In this document: positions 1 through 9,198 of the stretch, piece by piece
Numbering within the stretch: position 1 is the stretch's first letter
How the letters are laid out: each line of letters opens with the position of its first letter
Source of the DNA: a bacterium
Lineage (GTDB): Bacteria; Desulfobacterota; Desulfocorpusculales; Desulfocorpusculum
Length of the DNA: 64,000 nt
Assembly (NCBI GenBank): GCA_037481695.1
Contig: JBBFLE010000013.1
Span: forward strand, 1 to 64,000
Reading direction: 5' to 3'
Made by a program: the position numbers and the translations under genes
Notes under the pieces: model-generated
The model's input: only the letters and a program-made list of their open reading frames with translations
Databases searched by the model: none
Told to the model about the DNA's origin: nothing

Positions 1-198
1 TACAGAAAAACTACGATTAACTTACCGATTTGACTACGTTTTTCCTTCAGAAACGGAAATAACTTGTAAAGTCCTGTCATACTTCCCTGGCCTGAAAAGA
101 CCGCCATAAGCTTTGGAGCAAAAGAATTCCAGTAGATCAAACTTGGACCAAAAGCCTATCTAAGCTTAGAAATAACCTGAGAAGGTGTTTTGGGGCCA

Positions 199-1221
199 AT
201 GAGCAGATTCATGATACTGCTGGGAACACTCGGGGTGTTACTTTGCGGCTGTGAGATGAACTACCTTCTCAGCCAGGGGTATCACCAAGTCAAGCTCCTG
301 GCAGCTCGCAGATCCTTGGAAGATGTCCTGTCAGACCCATCTACACCTGAATTGATCAGGGAGCGTATCCGGTTGGTTCAGGACATCTGCGAGTTCGCAC
401 ACAAGGAACTGGGCCTGCAAAGCGCAAAATCTTACCGCTCCTTCATAGAGATCCCGGGATCGGTGGTGGCATATGTTGTATCCGCCTGTCCCAAAGACAG
501 ACTTGAACCATATCTTTGGCGCTTTCCTTTACTGGGATCCTTCCCATACAAGGGTTTTTTCAACCTCCAAGAGGCCCAGAGGGAAAAGGAGTCCCTGGAA
601 AAAGAAGGGCTTGACACCCACTTGACAGGGGTTTCGGCCTTCAGTGCTCTGGGCTGGTTCGCAGACCCCATTTATTCCTCGATGCTCAGAATGGATGATA
701 TGGAACTGTGCTACACCATTTTTCATGAGCTGGCCCATGCCACCGTGTTTTTCCCTGACCGGGTAGAGTTTAACGAACAGTTTGCTACCTTTGTGGGTTG
801 GCAGGCCACGGTTAGATTCCTGACAGAACAGAAGGGTTCCCATCACGCCACCAAGGTCATCCAGCTCCTGGAGGAGGAACACGCCTTGGCGCAAGTGCTA
901 AAAGAGGTGAAAGATGAGTTGACAGATCTCTATGGCTCGCCCCTGAGCAGAGAAGAAAAACTCTTGAGAAGGGAAATGGTTTTTCAAGAGGCCAGGATGC
1001 GTTTGAGCCGCACTGGAAGAGCAAGACTCCAGAGCCTGGCCGCCATGGAATGGAACAACGCCTCTTTCTTGGCCTTGTGGCGTTACCGCTACGACACAGG
1101 AGAGCTTGCAAGCCTCTTGTCGAAGTTGAAAGGAGACCTAAGGGCTCTTATAGAGATGGTAATATCCTGGAGAGAACAAGGCATGGATCCCATGGACAAA
1201 CTGCTTGATGAAATAAGGTAG
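199..1221 (+). CDS. Putative aminopeptidase lipoprotein (PF10023-like zinc peptidase)
   Basis: A 340-residue predicted zinc metallopeptidase. The N-terminus is hydrophobic and ends in a lipobox (LLCGC), so it should be a membrane-anchored lipoprotein facing the periplasm. The catalytic signature FHELAHATVFF (HExxH) is followed about 20 residues later by NEQFATFVG, which supplies the third ligand region typical of the 'putative aminopeptidase' family PF10023. The ATG at 199 is preferred over an in-frame TTG at 190 because GAAGGTG at 181-187 sits 11 bases before the ATG but only 2 before the TTG. The next gene converges on it. The substrate is unknown; the assignment is from motif recognition. 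Confidence 0.85.
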   Translation: MSRFMILLGTLGVLLCGCEMNYLLSQGYHQVKLLAARRSLEDVLSDPSTPELIRERIRLVQDICEFAHKELGLQSAKSYRSFIEIPGSVVAYVVSACPKDRLEPYLWRFPLLGSFPYKGFFNLQEAQREKESLEKEGLDTHLTGVSAFSALGWFADPIYSSMLRMDDMELCYTIFHELAHATVFFPDRVEFNEQFATFVGWQATVRFLTEQKGSHHATKVIQLLEEEHALAQVLKEVKDELTDLYGSPLSREEKLLRREMVFQEARMRLSRTGRARLQSLAAMEWNNASFLALWRYRYDTGELASLLSKLKGDLRALIEMVISWREQGMDPMDKLLDEIR

Positions 1222-1225
1222 GAAA

Positions 1226-1244
1226 GCGGGGCATGGCGCCCCGC
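1226..1244. terminator. Possible bidirectional terminator hairpin
   Basis: A perfect 7-bp stem GCGGGGC / GCCCCGC with a 5-base loop lies in the 37-bp gap between two converging genes. Neither side carries a strong T-run, so efficiency is uncertain. Confidence 0.5.
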
Positions 1245-1258
1245 ATCAATGGAAGATT

Positions 1259-1783
1259 TCAGGCCCCGTCTATGGTGTGCCTTTCCTTTGCAGTAAACCA
1301 CCCTTCGGGATTCTGGAAATACTCCATGGTGTCCTTGAGAGAAACAAGATGGTCATGCTCCATGGAAGCCAGGAAGTTGAAGAATTCCTTCTCTTCAGGA
1401 GCTTCCACCTTCTGGGCCAGGTCTCTGTAGAAAGCCTCCCCTTTCTGCTCAAACTCTATGGCAATACGTACTGCTTCTAAATCGTCTCGGTCCGCCAGGG
1501 AGAGCCGCTGGGGGGACTCGGCGAAAGATCTCAAAACTTCCCGAACCTGGGTGCCCTTGACCTCCAATGGCACATCCTGGGGCCAACGACCCTGCTCCTG
1601 CAGCTTGCCGTGAAGAGCCTTGATCCTCTCCATGTGTTCCCGCTCGTCGTGGGCCAAGGAAACAAACATCTTCTTGCCCAGTGGATTGCTGGTCCGCTCA
1701 CTGTGTTTGCGATAGAACTCTGCCTCCCTGGCTTCGTTCTCCATGGCCACTTCCAGGGCCTTCATCCTCTGTTGCCTATCCAT
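1259..1783 (-). CDS. Ferritin-like / rubrerythrin-family protein
   Basis: A 174-residue four-helix protein with two copies of the di-iron pattern: ENEAREAEFYRK followed by HDEREHMERI, and EFEQKGEAFYRD followed by SMEHDHLVSL. These are the Glu and ExxH ligands of the rubrerythrin/ferritin-like fold. There is no C-terminal rubredoxin domain (no CxxC pairs), so it is the erythrin-only type. Such proteins handle peroxide or iron in anaerobes, but the exact role cannot be read here. The start at 1783 is chosen because AAGGAGG lies 6 bases upstream; an ATG 6 bases earlier overlaps that site. It appears monocistronic, with about 340 bp of gene-free DNA upstream. Confidence 0.85.
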   Translation of the reverse strand: MDRQQRMKALEVAMENEAREAEFYRKHSERTSNPLGKKMFVSLAHDEREHMERIKALHGKLQEQGRWPQDVPLEVKGTQVREVLRSFAESPQRLSLADRDDLEAVRIAIEFEQKGEAFYRDLAQKVEAPEEKEFFNFLASMEHDHLVSLKDTMEYFQNPEGWFTAKERHTIDGA

Positions 1784-1789
1784 GTACAT

Positions 1790-2130
1790 CCTCCTTTTTC
1801 TTTTCTCGCTGCGCGCTATTGGTGAACATGAAAAGATGCAAGTCTCATTTCATCCTCGGCTCAAAGAAGCTCTTGAAGAAAACCAAGGGTCCCCCTTTTT
1901 TTGCCCGGTATAACTCTCCAAGGGATTTGGGCCAAGATCAATGCTCATAAAATTAAGCCTACATTTCATGCTACACTGAGTCCACCACAGTTTCAAATTC
2001 CGGCGGGATGGCCAAGGCAAATCAATACATTTTCACCCATTGACCAGTATGTGCCGGGATATATTAGATTATCTTGTCCGCTTGTCTTGGGTTCAGGAGG
2101 CCACAAGCCCCGGTTCACAGGCCCTGGTAA
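1790..2130. other. Gene-free region
   Basis: This stretch lies between the ferritin-like gene and the 3' end of the histidine kinase gene. It should hold the ferritin-gene promoter (minus strand). I see no RNA gene, clear terminator or repeat in it. Confidence 0.5.
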
Positions 2131-3966
2131 TTATTCAGGCTGGGTTGTTTGCTCGCAAAGAGGCAGCCTCACCGTGAAGGTGGTGGTCTTCTCATCCACT
2201 GAGACCTCCACCTGACCACGAAGCAGTCTTACTATTCTATGAGTTATGTGGAGTCCTCTTCCCCTCCCCTGTCCATCCAGCAGCTTCTGTCTGTCTTCCT
2301 CAGGAATTCTGCCGGTGTTTTGAATCTCAACGCAGGCTCTGCCTTCTTCATCTTTGAATGTTCTGACCCAGAGGCTGCCTCCCATGGGGGGGATGGCATT
2401 GGTGGCATTGTTGAGAAGATTGTCCAATACCCTCTCTAGGTGAAGAGGATAACAGCGTATCCAGAGATCCTCCTCCAAGGGCCCTAAATTCATCACCACA
2501 TTTTGTTTGAGTTGTTCTTTGATGGCCTGTTCGTTTATCTCCACACGACGCCTGAGTCTCTCCGTGAGGTTCACCACCTCTTCCTTGCCTACTCCATATA
2601 CACTCAGGGCTAGCTCCTGCAGCCGGCTGGTTTCCTCAAGAAGAATCTCCACACACCTTCTTATCTCCTGGCTCCCTCCACCAGGGCAACTTTTTTCCAA
2701 GAGCCCCTTCAACCTCCTGGCAAAACCGGCAGTGGCTATGGCCGGATTCTTGAAATCGTGAAGGATGTCGTCCAACCTTTCCATTTGCTGGGCCTTCACC
2801 AGTTCTCTGCCCAAGAAAAGCAGGATCTCTATCTCCTCTTCTGTGTAGCCGGTTCTCTTTTCCAAGGCATCGAAGGTCATGAAGTGATTCAATTCCTCCT
2901 CTCCGCTCAGGGGCACGTAGAGAATGGAATTGATATTGTGGACCTTTGCCATGCGTTTAAGATTTTCTGAGATCAGACTGCTTTTCTGTGGGTCCCTGAC
3001 CAACACATATGATGGAGTCACCACCTCGTAAGGGCTCTCACTGTTGAAGCTTCCCAACTGAAGCAGCATCTGAAATGCAGGTTCGCTCTCTATGGAAAAC
3101 ATCTTGCCTATACCGTGGTAACCTGCGGATTCCGGATAACCTGCCTCAAGAACCACGTGCCTTCGATCCTCGGTCACTGAGAAAAGCGCACAGCTCTGAA
3201 TGTTGACTATGTCCGCCAGTTCCGGAATGACCCTGTTGAACACATCCTTCATCTTTATCCCTTCCCTGGAACCCAGACGAAGGAATATTTTTCGTACTAT
3301 GGCATCCTTTTTCTCGCTGAGCCTTCTGAGGGAAAGGATCTTTTTTCTCGCAAACACAAAGCCAAGACGTCTGGCCATGAGCTCTGCAACCAAGACCTCG
3401 ATGGGAGAAAAGTCCCTGTTTTTCTCTGGAAAATAAATCTGTACAACCCCCACCGTGTCCCTCTCTTCTGAGTAAAAGCTGGGTATCTCCAAAGGAATGG
3501 CCATCAGAGAGTGAACTCCCCGGCTCAAGGCTCCTCCCTTGTCATGGTACAAAGGTTCCTGCTCAACATCTGGGACTAGGTAAGTCTTTCCAGTTTGGAC
3601 CACCAGGCCTGCTATACTGCCTTGCAAATTGATGTACGTGGCCCGAAGGCCCTCCTGGGAAGGATACGAACCATAGGCCAGCATTTGACCTGTCTTGGGA
3701 TCATAGATCCTGACCGAAGCATGATGAGCGTCCAGAAACTCCACCATGGAGGCTGCTGCCAGCTCCAAGATCCTGGGTTCCGAAAGCTCCGGATTTATCT
3801 CAAGGATTTCATGCACCTGGCCGGTCAATAGCCTCAGGAAGTCTGTCAAGAGGTGTTCTTCCATCCATTGAAAAAGCCTGGGCCAGGACGCCTCCGGCAG
3901 ATCCAGCTGTCTGACCCACTGCTCTTTCTGAATCTCTTGGATGAGCTTTTGCGATTTATTCCACAT
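2131..3966 (-). CDS. GAF-domain sensor histidine kinase
   Basis: A soluble sensor kinase of about 611 residues with no membrane segment. Two GAF-like regions (about residues 45-205 and 225-390) precede a HisKA/HATPase core. The H-box reads LHDFKNPAIATAGF (His about 403), the N-box LDNLLNNATNAI, and the G-box region GRGRGLHITHRIVRLL. It should autophosphorylate on His in response to a small ligand bound by a GAF domain. No receiver-domain gene is adjacent, so the partner is unknown. An in-frame TTG at 4020 lacks a ribosome site; the ATG at 3966 follows AGGGGAGTCGAGGG and is preferred. It is 69 bp downstream of the TPR gene on the same strand. Confidence 0.87.
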   Translation of the reverse strand: MWNKSQKLIQEIQKEQWVRQLDLPEASWPRLFQWMEEHLLTDFLRLLTGQVHEILEINPELSEPRILELAAASMVEFLDAHHASVRIYDPKTGQMLAYGSYPSQEGLRATYINLQGSIAGLVVQTGKTYLVPDVEQEPLYHDKGGALSRGVHSLMAIPLEIPSFYSEERDTVGVVQIYFPEKNRDFSPIEVLVAELMARRLGFVFARKKILSLRRLSEKKDAIVRKIFLRLGSREGIKMKDVFNRVIPELADIVNIQSCALFSVTEDRRHVVLEAGYPESAGYHGIGKMFSIESEPAFQMLLQLGSFNSESPYEVVTPSYVLVRDPQKSSLISENLKRMAKVHNINSILYVPLSGEEELNHFMTFDALEKRTGYTEEEIEILLFLGRELVKAQQMERLDDILHDFKNPAIATAGFARRLKGLLEKSCPGGGSQEIRRCVEILLEETSRLQELALSVYGVGKEEVVNLTERLRRRVEINEQAIKEQLKQNVVMNLGPLEEDLWIRCYPLHLERVLDNLLNNATNAIPPMGGSLWVRTFKDEEGRACVEIQNTGRIPEEDRQKLLDGQGRGRGLHITHRIVRLLRGQVEVSVDEKTTTFTVRLPLCEQTTQPE

Positions 3967-4035
3967 CAGGCCCTCGACTCCCCTTTGCCTGACAACATAG
4001 GCCCAAAGGCTCAATAACAAAGGCTCGTTTACAAG

Positions 4036-4470
4036 TCAAGCCTTAGGCCGAATTGCATCCAAGAGTCGGTGCGCCTCGCTGAGCCTCTCCTGGCTCAGTC
4101 TGTCATAAGGTTTGGCCTTGTCCAAGAAGGTTCGCAGGTGGGTGGAAGCTTTCAGAGGATCCCCCTTGGCTAGGTAAGCCTTTCCCAGGAAGAAGTCCAA
4201 GGCATGTAGGCCAGGGATCGTCTGACGGATCTGCTCCAGCATCTCTATGGCCTCGTCCTGTCTGCCCGCCTCCACCAGTGCTGCGGCCTCCTCCATTCGC
4301 CCAACTGCCAGGCGATGACGCAGCAACACCTCCCCGAGATCTGACTGGAATTCCTTTCCGCGATCTTTAAGGTCGCCCAGCTTCTTGTGAACCAGCCACA
4401 GAAAGTAGAGGAAGCACCCCAGGAACAAGAGAAGGAATATCCAGATCCCCTGTCCGAAGAATCCACTCAT
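4036..4470 (-). CDS. Membrane-anchored small TPR-like protein
   Basis: A 144-residue protein with one N-terminal membrane helix (residues 8-28, IWIFLLLFLGCFLYFLWLV). A charged helix follows, then about two TPR-like helical pairs (AALVEAGRQDEAIEMLEQI and AYLAKGDPLKASTHLRTFL). It is probably a scaffold at the cytoplasmic face of the inner membrane. It lies just upstream of the histidine kinase gene in the same direction and may be co-transcribed; a functional link is inference. The family is not recognised beyond the TPR character. Confidence 0.65.
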   Translation of the reverse strand: MSGFFGQGIWIFLLLFLGCFLYFLWLVHKKLGDLKDRGKEFQSDLGEVLLRHRLAVGRMEEAAALVEAGRQDEAIEMLEQIRQTIPGLHALDFFLGKAYLAKGDPLKASTHLRTFLDKAKPYDRLSQERLSEAHRLLDAIRPKA

Positions 4471-4501
4471 TCCTGCTCCAGGAACCCCTCAACGGAAGGC
4501 A

Positions 4502-4530
4502 AAGCCCGAAGACCTGAGGCCTTCGGGCTT
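4502..4530 (-). terminator. Hairpin downstream of the COX24-like gene
   Basis: A perfect 10-bp stem AAGCCCGAAG / CTTCGGGCTT with a 9-base loop lies about 100 bp past the 3' end of the 33-residue gene and before the TPR gene. On the minus strand it is followed by TGCCTTCC, so the U-tract is poor. It may be a weak terminator or a processing hairpin. Confidence 0.45.
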
Positions 4531-4628
4531 CCCAGCTTGATCAGCCTGAGGTTTAGATCGAGGACATCCTCCAGGCAAAGCCCCTGCAAACCAAGCCCTT
4601 CCCTTCTCGGGCCCATCATGAGCCCAGA

Positions 4629-4730
4629 TCAGTGCCCTCGCTTTCTTCTTTGGTGACGCATTTTCTCCCTGAGCTTCTTGTACTTGTGCTTTCGGATCTT
4701 CTTGCGACGCTTCTTTATGACGCTTCCCAT
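4629..4730 (-). CDS. 33-residue AURKAIP1/COX24-domain protein (mS38-like)
   Basis: A very short, extremely basic protein. It begins MGSVIKKRRKKIRKHKYKKL and ends RHQRRKRGH, with about 20 of 33 residues Lys or Arg. The pattern KKRRKKIRKHKYKKLR matches the COX24/AURKAIP1 domain known from mitochondrial ribosomal protein mS38 and from small bacterial proteins. GGAGG about 9 bases upstream supports the start. It lies on the same strand as, and downstream of, the ribosome/RNA operon ending in dut, which fits a ribosome-associated role. That role is inference from the mitochondrial homologue; the ORF is real-looking despite its size. Confidence 0.8.
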   Translation of the reverse strand: MGSVIKKRRKKIRKHKYKKLREKMRHQRRKRGH

Positions 4731-4909
4731 TGCGCTTGCCTCCGCTATCTATAAAGACGGCCCTGGGACCATTTCCTTGTTCTCCAGGATTGATCAGACC
4801 ATCAAACTGAGCCCGCCACTTTTCCTAGATAACCCGACTCGGGGTCATAGCCTTGGGAGAATTTCAAGTTGCTATTATAACTGCTTCAAACATAAGCAGG
4901 CAAGCAGCT

Positions 4910-5407
4910 TTAGCGCCCCGTGTGGCCAAATCCTCCCTCACTTCTTAAGGTTTCACTCAGTTTTTCTGCTTTGTTAAGCCTGGCACGCACAACCCTCTGC
5001 AAAACCAGTTGAGCAACTCGGTCACCCCGCTTTACCGAATAGGGGCTTGTTCCCAGGTTCAACAGGACTACTTTTATCTCCCCGCGATAGTCTGCATCTA
5101 TGGTCCCAGGTGCATTCAAGACCGTTATTCCGTGAGATGCTGCCAGACCGCTTCTTGGCCTGACCTGTCCTTCTATTCCTGGAGGCAGAGCCATGCACAG
5201 GCCTGTGGGAATCAGCGCCCAGCCTCCAGGGGGAATAGTCACCTGCTCTTCCACAGCAGCGTAAAGATCCATTCCCGACGCTAGATCGCTGGCATATTGG
5301 GGCAGGGGCAGACCTTGATGGTTCGGCAGGGTCTGCACCTGTACATCCACTTGCTCTGGCATGTAATCTGATTTCCTGCTCATCCTTACTCGAGTGAGCC
5401 TGTCCAT
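4910..5407 (-). CDS. dut: Deoxyuridine 5'-triphosphate nucleotidohydrolase
   Basis: A trimeric dUTPase of about 165 residues that hydrolyses dUTP to dUMP and PPi, keeping uracil out of DNA and supplying thymidylate synthesis. All five motifs are present in order: ASGMDLYA (1), PRSGLA (2), GTIDADYRGEIKV with the catalytic Asp (3), GDRVAQLVL (4) and GGFGHTG (5). The start is uncertain: TTG at 5410, ATG at 5407 and later ATGs are all in frame. The family N-terminus is normally shorter, so the true start may be 10-17 codons downstream. It follows the M16 peptidase gene with almost no gap and is probably the last large gene of the nusA-pnp operon. Confidence 0.93.
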   Translation of the reverse strand: MDRLTRVRMSRKSDYMPEQVDVQVQTLPNHQGLPLPQYASDLASGMDLYAAVEEQVTIPPGGWALIPTGLCMALPPGIEGQVRPRSGLAASHGITVLNAPGTIDADYRGEIKVVLLNLGTSPYSVKRGDRVAQLVLQRVVRARLNKAEKLSETLRSEGGFGHTGR

Positions 5408-5413
5408 CAAGGC

Positions 5414-6676
5414 TCACATCACCCAATTTCGAAGGGGGTTGGGAATATCTGCCAGGGAAGCCCTTCCCAAAATAACGCCTGTCATCTTCTCTGGTACAAA
5501 GGCTTGCTGGGCAGCGCTCTGGACTGAATTCGGGCTCTCCTTTTCCAAGGCTTCTATGACCTCCTCCACAGAGACATCCCTTCCGAAATAAAGTTCATTT
5601 TGGGCCTGTCTGCCCATTCTTCTGTCAGAGCTTTCCAAACCCAGCACAAGCCCCCCCTTCACCTGCTCCCTGGCAGACTCTATTACCTCCTGGCTCACTG
5701 GAGTGTCGCGCAACTCCTCCATTTGCTCCAAGATTACTTCCAGTGCTTCCTTGAGTTCCTGCCTGGTGGTGCCCAGGTAAACACCCAAGATTCCCGTGTC
5801 AGCATAGGAGCTCAAAAAGGAGTACACAGAATAGGCCAACCCCCTTTTCTCCCTAATCTCCTGGAAGAGCCTGCTGCTCATTCCTCCGCCCAAGATGGTA
5901 TTAAGGAGGTAAAAAGCATATCGATCCGGATGAGTCATGTGCGGAGCTGGAACGCCAAGGCACACGTGTACTTGTTCCAAATCTTTTTCCACCAGTTTCA
6001 AGCCTGGATTGCTCTCTGGAGTCTTCTTTTGCGGCCAGTTGGGAACTGCGCACAGGCACCCGGCCGAGTTCTCCAGGAGCTCCAAGAGATTCTTTTCATG
6101 GAAGTTTCCTGCAACGGAGAACAGGACCTCCTTGTGGTGATAATGACTGGCCCATTTCTCCACCAGGAACTCCCTGGGCATTCGAGCTACTTGCTCGGAC
6201 TCGCCTTGAATTGGGTGGGCCATGGAGGAACCCTTCCACATGGCCTCGTGAAAAAGGTCCATGACGTGCTCCTCAGGAGTGTCCTCCACCATACGTATTT
6301 CTTGAAGCACTACGCAACGCTCCCTTTCCAATTCCGTGGGGTCAAAAATAGAATTCAAGTACAGATCTGTTATCAGGTCCACGGCCAAAGGCAGATGCTC
6401 GTCCATTACCTTTACATAGAAGCTAGAATATTCCCGGCTGGTAAATGCGTTGAGCACCCCACCCACGGCGTCTATTTCCCAGGCGATCCGCTGGGCAGAG
6501 CGTCTGCGGGTGCCCTTGAAAAGCATATGCTCTATGAAATGAGCCATGCCCTTTTCCTCGGGCCCCTCCAGGCGGGAGCCTGCAGCCACCCATATTCCCA
6601 TGCACACAGAACGCAGGTGCGCAATGGGCTCCAGAAGGACTCTAACGCCGTTGGCGAGAACGATCTTCTCTGCCAT
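5414..6676 (-). CDS. M16-family zinc peptidase (processing-protease-like)
   Basis: A 420-residue M16 (pitrilysin/insulinase) peptidase. The inverted zinc motif is HFIEH (HxxEH) in AHFIEHMLFKGT. The downstream Glu lies in the ERCVVLQEIRMVEDTP region, and the second half carries the RGLAYSVYSF element. It is the about 420-residue single-unit type found next to pnp in many bacteria (YmxG/PepR-like). The start at 6676 is preferred over 6727 because GGCGGGAGGG precedes it. It overlaps the 3' end of pnp by 35 bp in another frame, which suggests translational coupling. The physiological substrate is unknown. Confidence 0.9.
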   Translation of the reverse strand: MAEKIVLANGVRVLLEPIAHLRSVCMGIWVAAGSRLEGPEEKGMAHFIEHMLFKGTRRRSAQRIAWEIDAVGGVLNAFTSREYSSFYVKVMDEHLPLAVDLITDLYLNSIFDPTELERERCVVLQEIRMVEDTPEEHVMDLFHEAMWKGSSMAHPIQGESEQVARMPREFLVEKWASHYHHKEVLFSVAGNFHEKNLLELLENSAGCLCAVPNWPQKKTPESNPGLKLVEKDLEQVHVCLGVPAPHMTHPDRYAFYLLNTILGGGMSSRLFQEIREKRGLAYSVYSFLSSYADTGILGVYLGTTRQELKEALEVILEQMEELRDTPVSQEVIESAREQVKGGLVLGLESSDRRMGRQAQNELYFGRDVSVEEVIEALEKESPNSVQSAAQQAFVPEKMTGVILGRASLADIPNPLRNWVM

Positions 6677-8825
6677 GTGCTTTGCCACCCTCCCGCCGAT
6701 GGGGACGATCCTCCCTGGGCTCGCCACCTTGAGAAAACTGTCCTGTGGGATCTGCCAGCAGGGCTTTGCGACTCAGTCTTATTTTTCCGGAGTCATCTAT
6801 CTCTATCACCTTGACCTGAACCTCATCTCCTTCCTGAATCACGTCTGTAACTTTCTTTGTGTGAGAATGATCCAGCTGAGAGATATGCAGGAGCCCGTCC
6901 GTGCCAGGCAGAATCTCAACAATGGCACCAAAATCCAGCACCCTTTTAACCTTCCCCGTATAAACACCCCCCACCTCAGCCTCCTCGGTTAGGCCTCTTA
7001 TTATCTGTATGGCCTTCTGCGCCTTCTCCATGCTGCTGGAGGCTATGTTGACGGTCCCGTCATCTTGCACCTCGATCTTGGTGCCAGTGTCTTCCACTAT
7101 CTTGCGGATGACCCTTCCCCCAGGACCTATGACGTCGCGGATCTTATCCGGTTTGATGTGAATGGTCACGATCCTGGGAGCATACGGAGACAACTCAGAA
7201 CGGGGCTCTGGGATGGCCTCCAACATCCTTTCCAGAATCCAGAGCCTTGCCCTTCGCGCTTGGGCCAGGGCCTGGGCCATGATGTCCCTGGTCACCCCTT
7301 GTATTTTTATATCCATCTGCACGGCGGTGACACCCTGCTGAGTGCCTGTCACCTTGAAGTCCATGTCGCCGAGGTGATCTTCATCTCCCAAAATGTCGGT
7401 CAATACCACCACCCTCTCCCCCTCCTTGATGAGTCCCATGGCCACACCGGCCACTGGGGCCGAAATGGGCACACCGGCGTCCATGAGGGCAAGGGTGGTC
7501 CCGCATGTGGAGGCCATGGAGGAGGAACCGTTGCTCTCCAGCACCTCGGCCACCACTCTTATGGTGTATGGGAACCTGTCCCAAGGGGGGAGCACCGGTT
7601 GAAGGGCTCTTTCTGCCAAGGCCCCATGGCCTACCTCCCTGCGGCTGGGAGCCCTCAAAGGCTTTGTCTCCCCTACGCAGAAGGGAGGGAAACGATAATG
7701 GAGGATAAAAGTCTTGCGGGCTTCTTCCTCGGAGAGAGTGTCCAGACGTTGCTCATCTTCTGCAGTACCCAATGTGGCTACAGCCATGACCTGAGTCTCA
7801 CCTCTGGTGAAGAGTCCGGCTCCATGGGCACGAGGTAGCAGGCCCACCTCACATGTGACTGGACGCACCTCATCAAAGGGTCTGCCGTCAATCCTTCTTC
7901 CCTCATCCAGGATCATGGACCTGGCCACCTGCCTCTCCAGCTCCTCCATGAGGCTGCGGATGGCCATCTCCTGACCAGGATACTGCTCCAAAAGCTCAGC
8001 CAACACCTTCTCTTGAAGAGTTGCCAGAGCCTCTCTGCGCTCCTTCTTCCGAGGAATCCTGAGGGCTGTGCCCATCTGTTCCAAGGCCATTTCTCTTACT
8101 TTGGAAGCCAGCTCCTCGCCAACCGCCGCTGGACTGAACTCCCTCTTGGGCACACCGGCCATTTCCCTAAGCTCCTCTTGCATCTCCACGAGAGGCTGCA
8201 AGGCCCTGTGTCCAAAGAATATGCCGTCTAGAATCTCATCTTCTGGGACAACATTTGCTCCCCCTTCCACCATGACCACTGCATCTTTGGTGCCAGCCAC
8301 TATGAAATTAATGTCACTCTCCTCGAGTTCCTTTTCCCCTGGATTGACTACCCACTCTCCATGGATGCGGCCTACTCGAACAGCTCCCACCGGGCCTGAA
8401 AAGGGGATATCCGAAATCACAAGAGCTGCCGAAGCTCCGTTTATGGCCAGAATATCTGGTAGGTTATCCATGTCGGCAGACATGACGGTGGCAATCACCT
8501 GTACCTCTGAAAAATATCCTTTGGGAAAAAGAGGCCTTATGGGCCTGTCTATCAATCTGGAGACAAGTACTTCCCTGTCACTGGAACGCCCCTCCCTCTT
8601 GAAAAACCCTCCAGGAATCTTTCCGGCCGCGTAAGCCATCTCTTGGTAGTCCACTGTCAAGGGCAAGAAGTCTATGCCCTGCCTTGTACGATCTGAAACT
8701 GCTGTCACCAGTACACCCGTATCCCCATACTGCACCCAGACCGCTCCATGGGCCTGCCGAGCCAGCCGACCGGTCTCCAAGGACAGGAGGCGACCTCCAA
8801 TTTCTCTCTCTACTCTTGCTGCCAT
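6642..8825 (-). CDS. pnp: Polyribonucleotide nucleotidyltransferase (PNPase)
   Basis: A 727-residue phosphorolytic 3'-5' exoribonuclease. It has two RNase PH-type core domains (about 1-230 and 300-540) joined by a helical domain, then a KH domain (IRDVIGPGGRVIRKIVEDTG) and an S1 domain (GGVYTGKVKRVLDFGAIVEI). The active-site region is visible as DILGDEDHLGDMDFKVTGT. The C-terminal tail is Arg/Gly/Glu-rich (GGEPREDRPHRREGGKAHGR), consistent with extra RNA or protein contacts. It follows rpsO by 74 bp, the conserved rpsO-pnp order. In the cell it degrades mRNA, often in an RNase E- or RNase Y-linked complex. Confidence 0.98.
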   Translation of the reverse strand: MAARVEREIGGRLLSLETGRLARQAHGAVWVQYGDTGVLVTAVSDRTRQGIDFLPLTVDYQEMAYAAGKIPGGFFKREGRSSDREVLVSRLIDRPIRPLFPKGYFSEVQVIATVMSADMDNLPDILAINGASAALVISDIPFSGPVGAVRVGRIHGEWVVNPGEKELEESDINFIVAGTKDAVVMVEGGANVVPEDEILDGIFFGHRALQPLVEMQEELREMAGVPKREFSPAAVGEELASKVREMALEQMGTALRIPRKKERREALATLQEKVLAELLEQYPGQEMAIRSLMEELERQVARSMILDEGRRIDGRPFDEVRPVTCEVGLLPRAHGAGLFTRGETQVMAVATLGTAEDEQRLDTLSEEEARKTFILHYRFPPFCVGETKPLRAPSRREVGHGALAERALQPVLPPWDRFPYTIRVVAEVLESNGSSSMASTCGTTLALMDAGVPISAPVAGVAMGLIKEGERVVVLTDILGDEDHLGDMDFKVTGTQQGVTAVQMDIKIQGVTRDIMAQALAQARRARLWILERMLEAIPEPRSELSPYAPRIVTIHIKPDKIRDVIGPGGRVIRKIVEDTGTKIEVQDDGTVNIASSSMEKAQKAIQIIRGLTEEAEVGGVYTGKVKRVLDFGAIVEILPGTDGLLHISQLDHSHTKKVTDVIQEGDEVQVKVIEIDDSGKIRLSRKALLADPTGQFSQGGEPREDRPHRREGGKAHGREDRSRQRR

Positions 8826-8899
8826 ATCTTTCCCTTTCTTTCTCCCCTCTTGCCCCTTGGCGGGCAGGGACGCAGTGGCGTGACCAGTAATCAGAAGCC

Positions 8900-9169
8900 T
8901 TACTTGCGAAGACCCAACTCCTGGATAAGGCCTCTGTAACGGTTCACGTCCTTTGCTTTTAGATAATCCAGTAGTCTTCGACGCTGACCCACCAGTTTCA
9001 TCAGACCCCTTCGTGAGTGATGGTCTTTCTTGTGAGTCGCAAAATGCTCTGTGAGCTGATTGATACGCTCTGTGAGCAAAGCGATCTGAACCTCGGGGGA
9101 ACCCGTATCTGACTCGTGCCTTCTAAACTTACCTATGATCTCCGTCTTCTTCTCAATGGCCAGTGACAC
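8900..9169 (-). CDS. rpsO: 30S ribosomal protein S15
   Basis: An 89-residue protein of normal family length. Characteristic segments are [30 protein letters not shown] and [11 protein letters not shown]. It binds 16S rRNA in the central domain and the 30S platform. The start is GTG at 9169, with GGAGG 8 bases upstream. It sits between truB and pnp as in many proteobacteria, where S15 and PNPase expression are linked. Confidence 0.98.
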   Translation of the reverse strand: MSLAIEKKTEIIGKFRRHESDTGSPEVQIALLTERINQLTEHFATHKKDHHSRRGLMKLVGQRRRLLDYLKAKDVNRYRGLIQELGLRK

Positions 9170-9198
9170 TTCCCTAACCTCCCTGTTCAGATGTATAG

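Noticed and set aside
1-198. Left edge of the window
   Set aside because: No coding frame continues in from the left; a weak TTGGAC/TAGAAA pair with 18-bp spacing near 144-173 was considered as a promoter but is too poor to list.
5600-6814. Long open frame of about 404 codons on the plus strand
   Set aside because: It is fully antisense to the M16 peptidase and the end of pnp; it has no ribosome site and its protein looks like low-complexity codon-shadow sequence.
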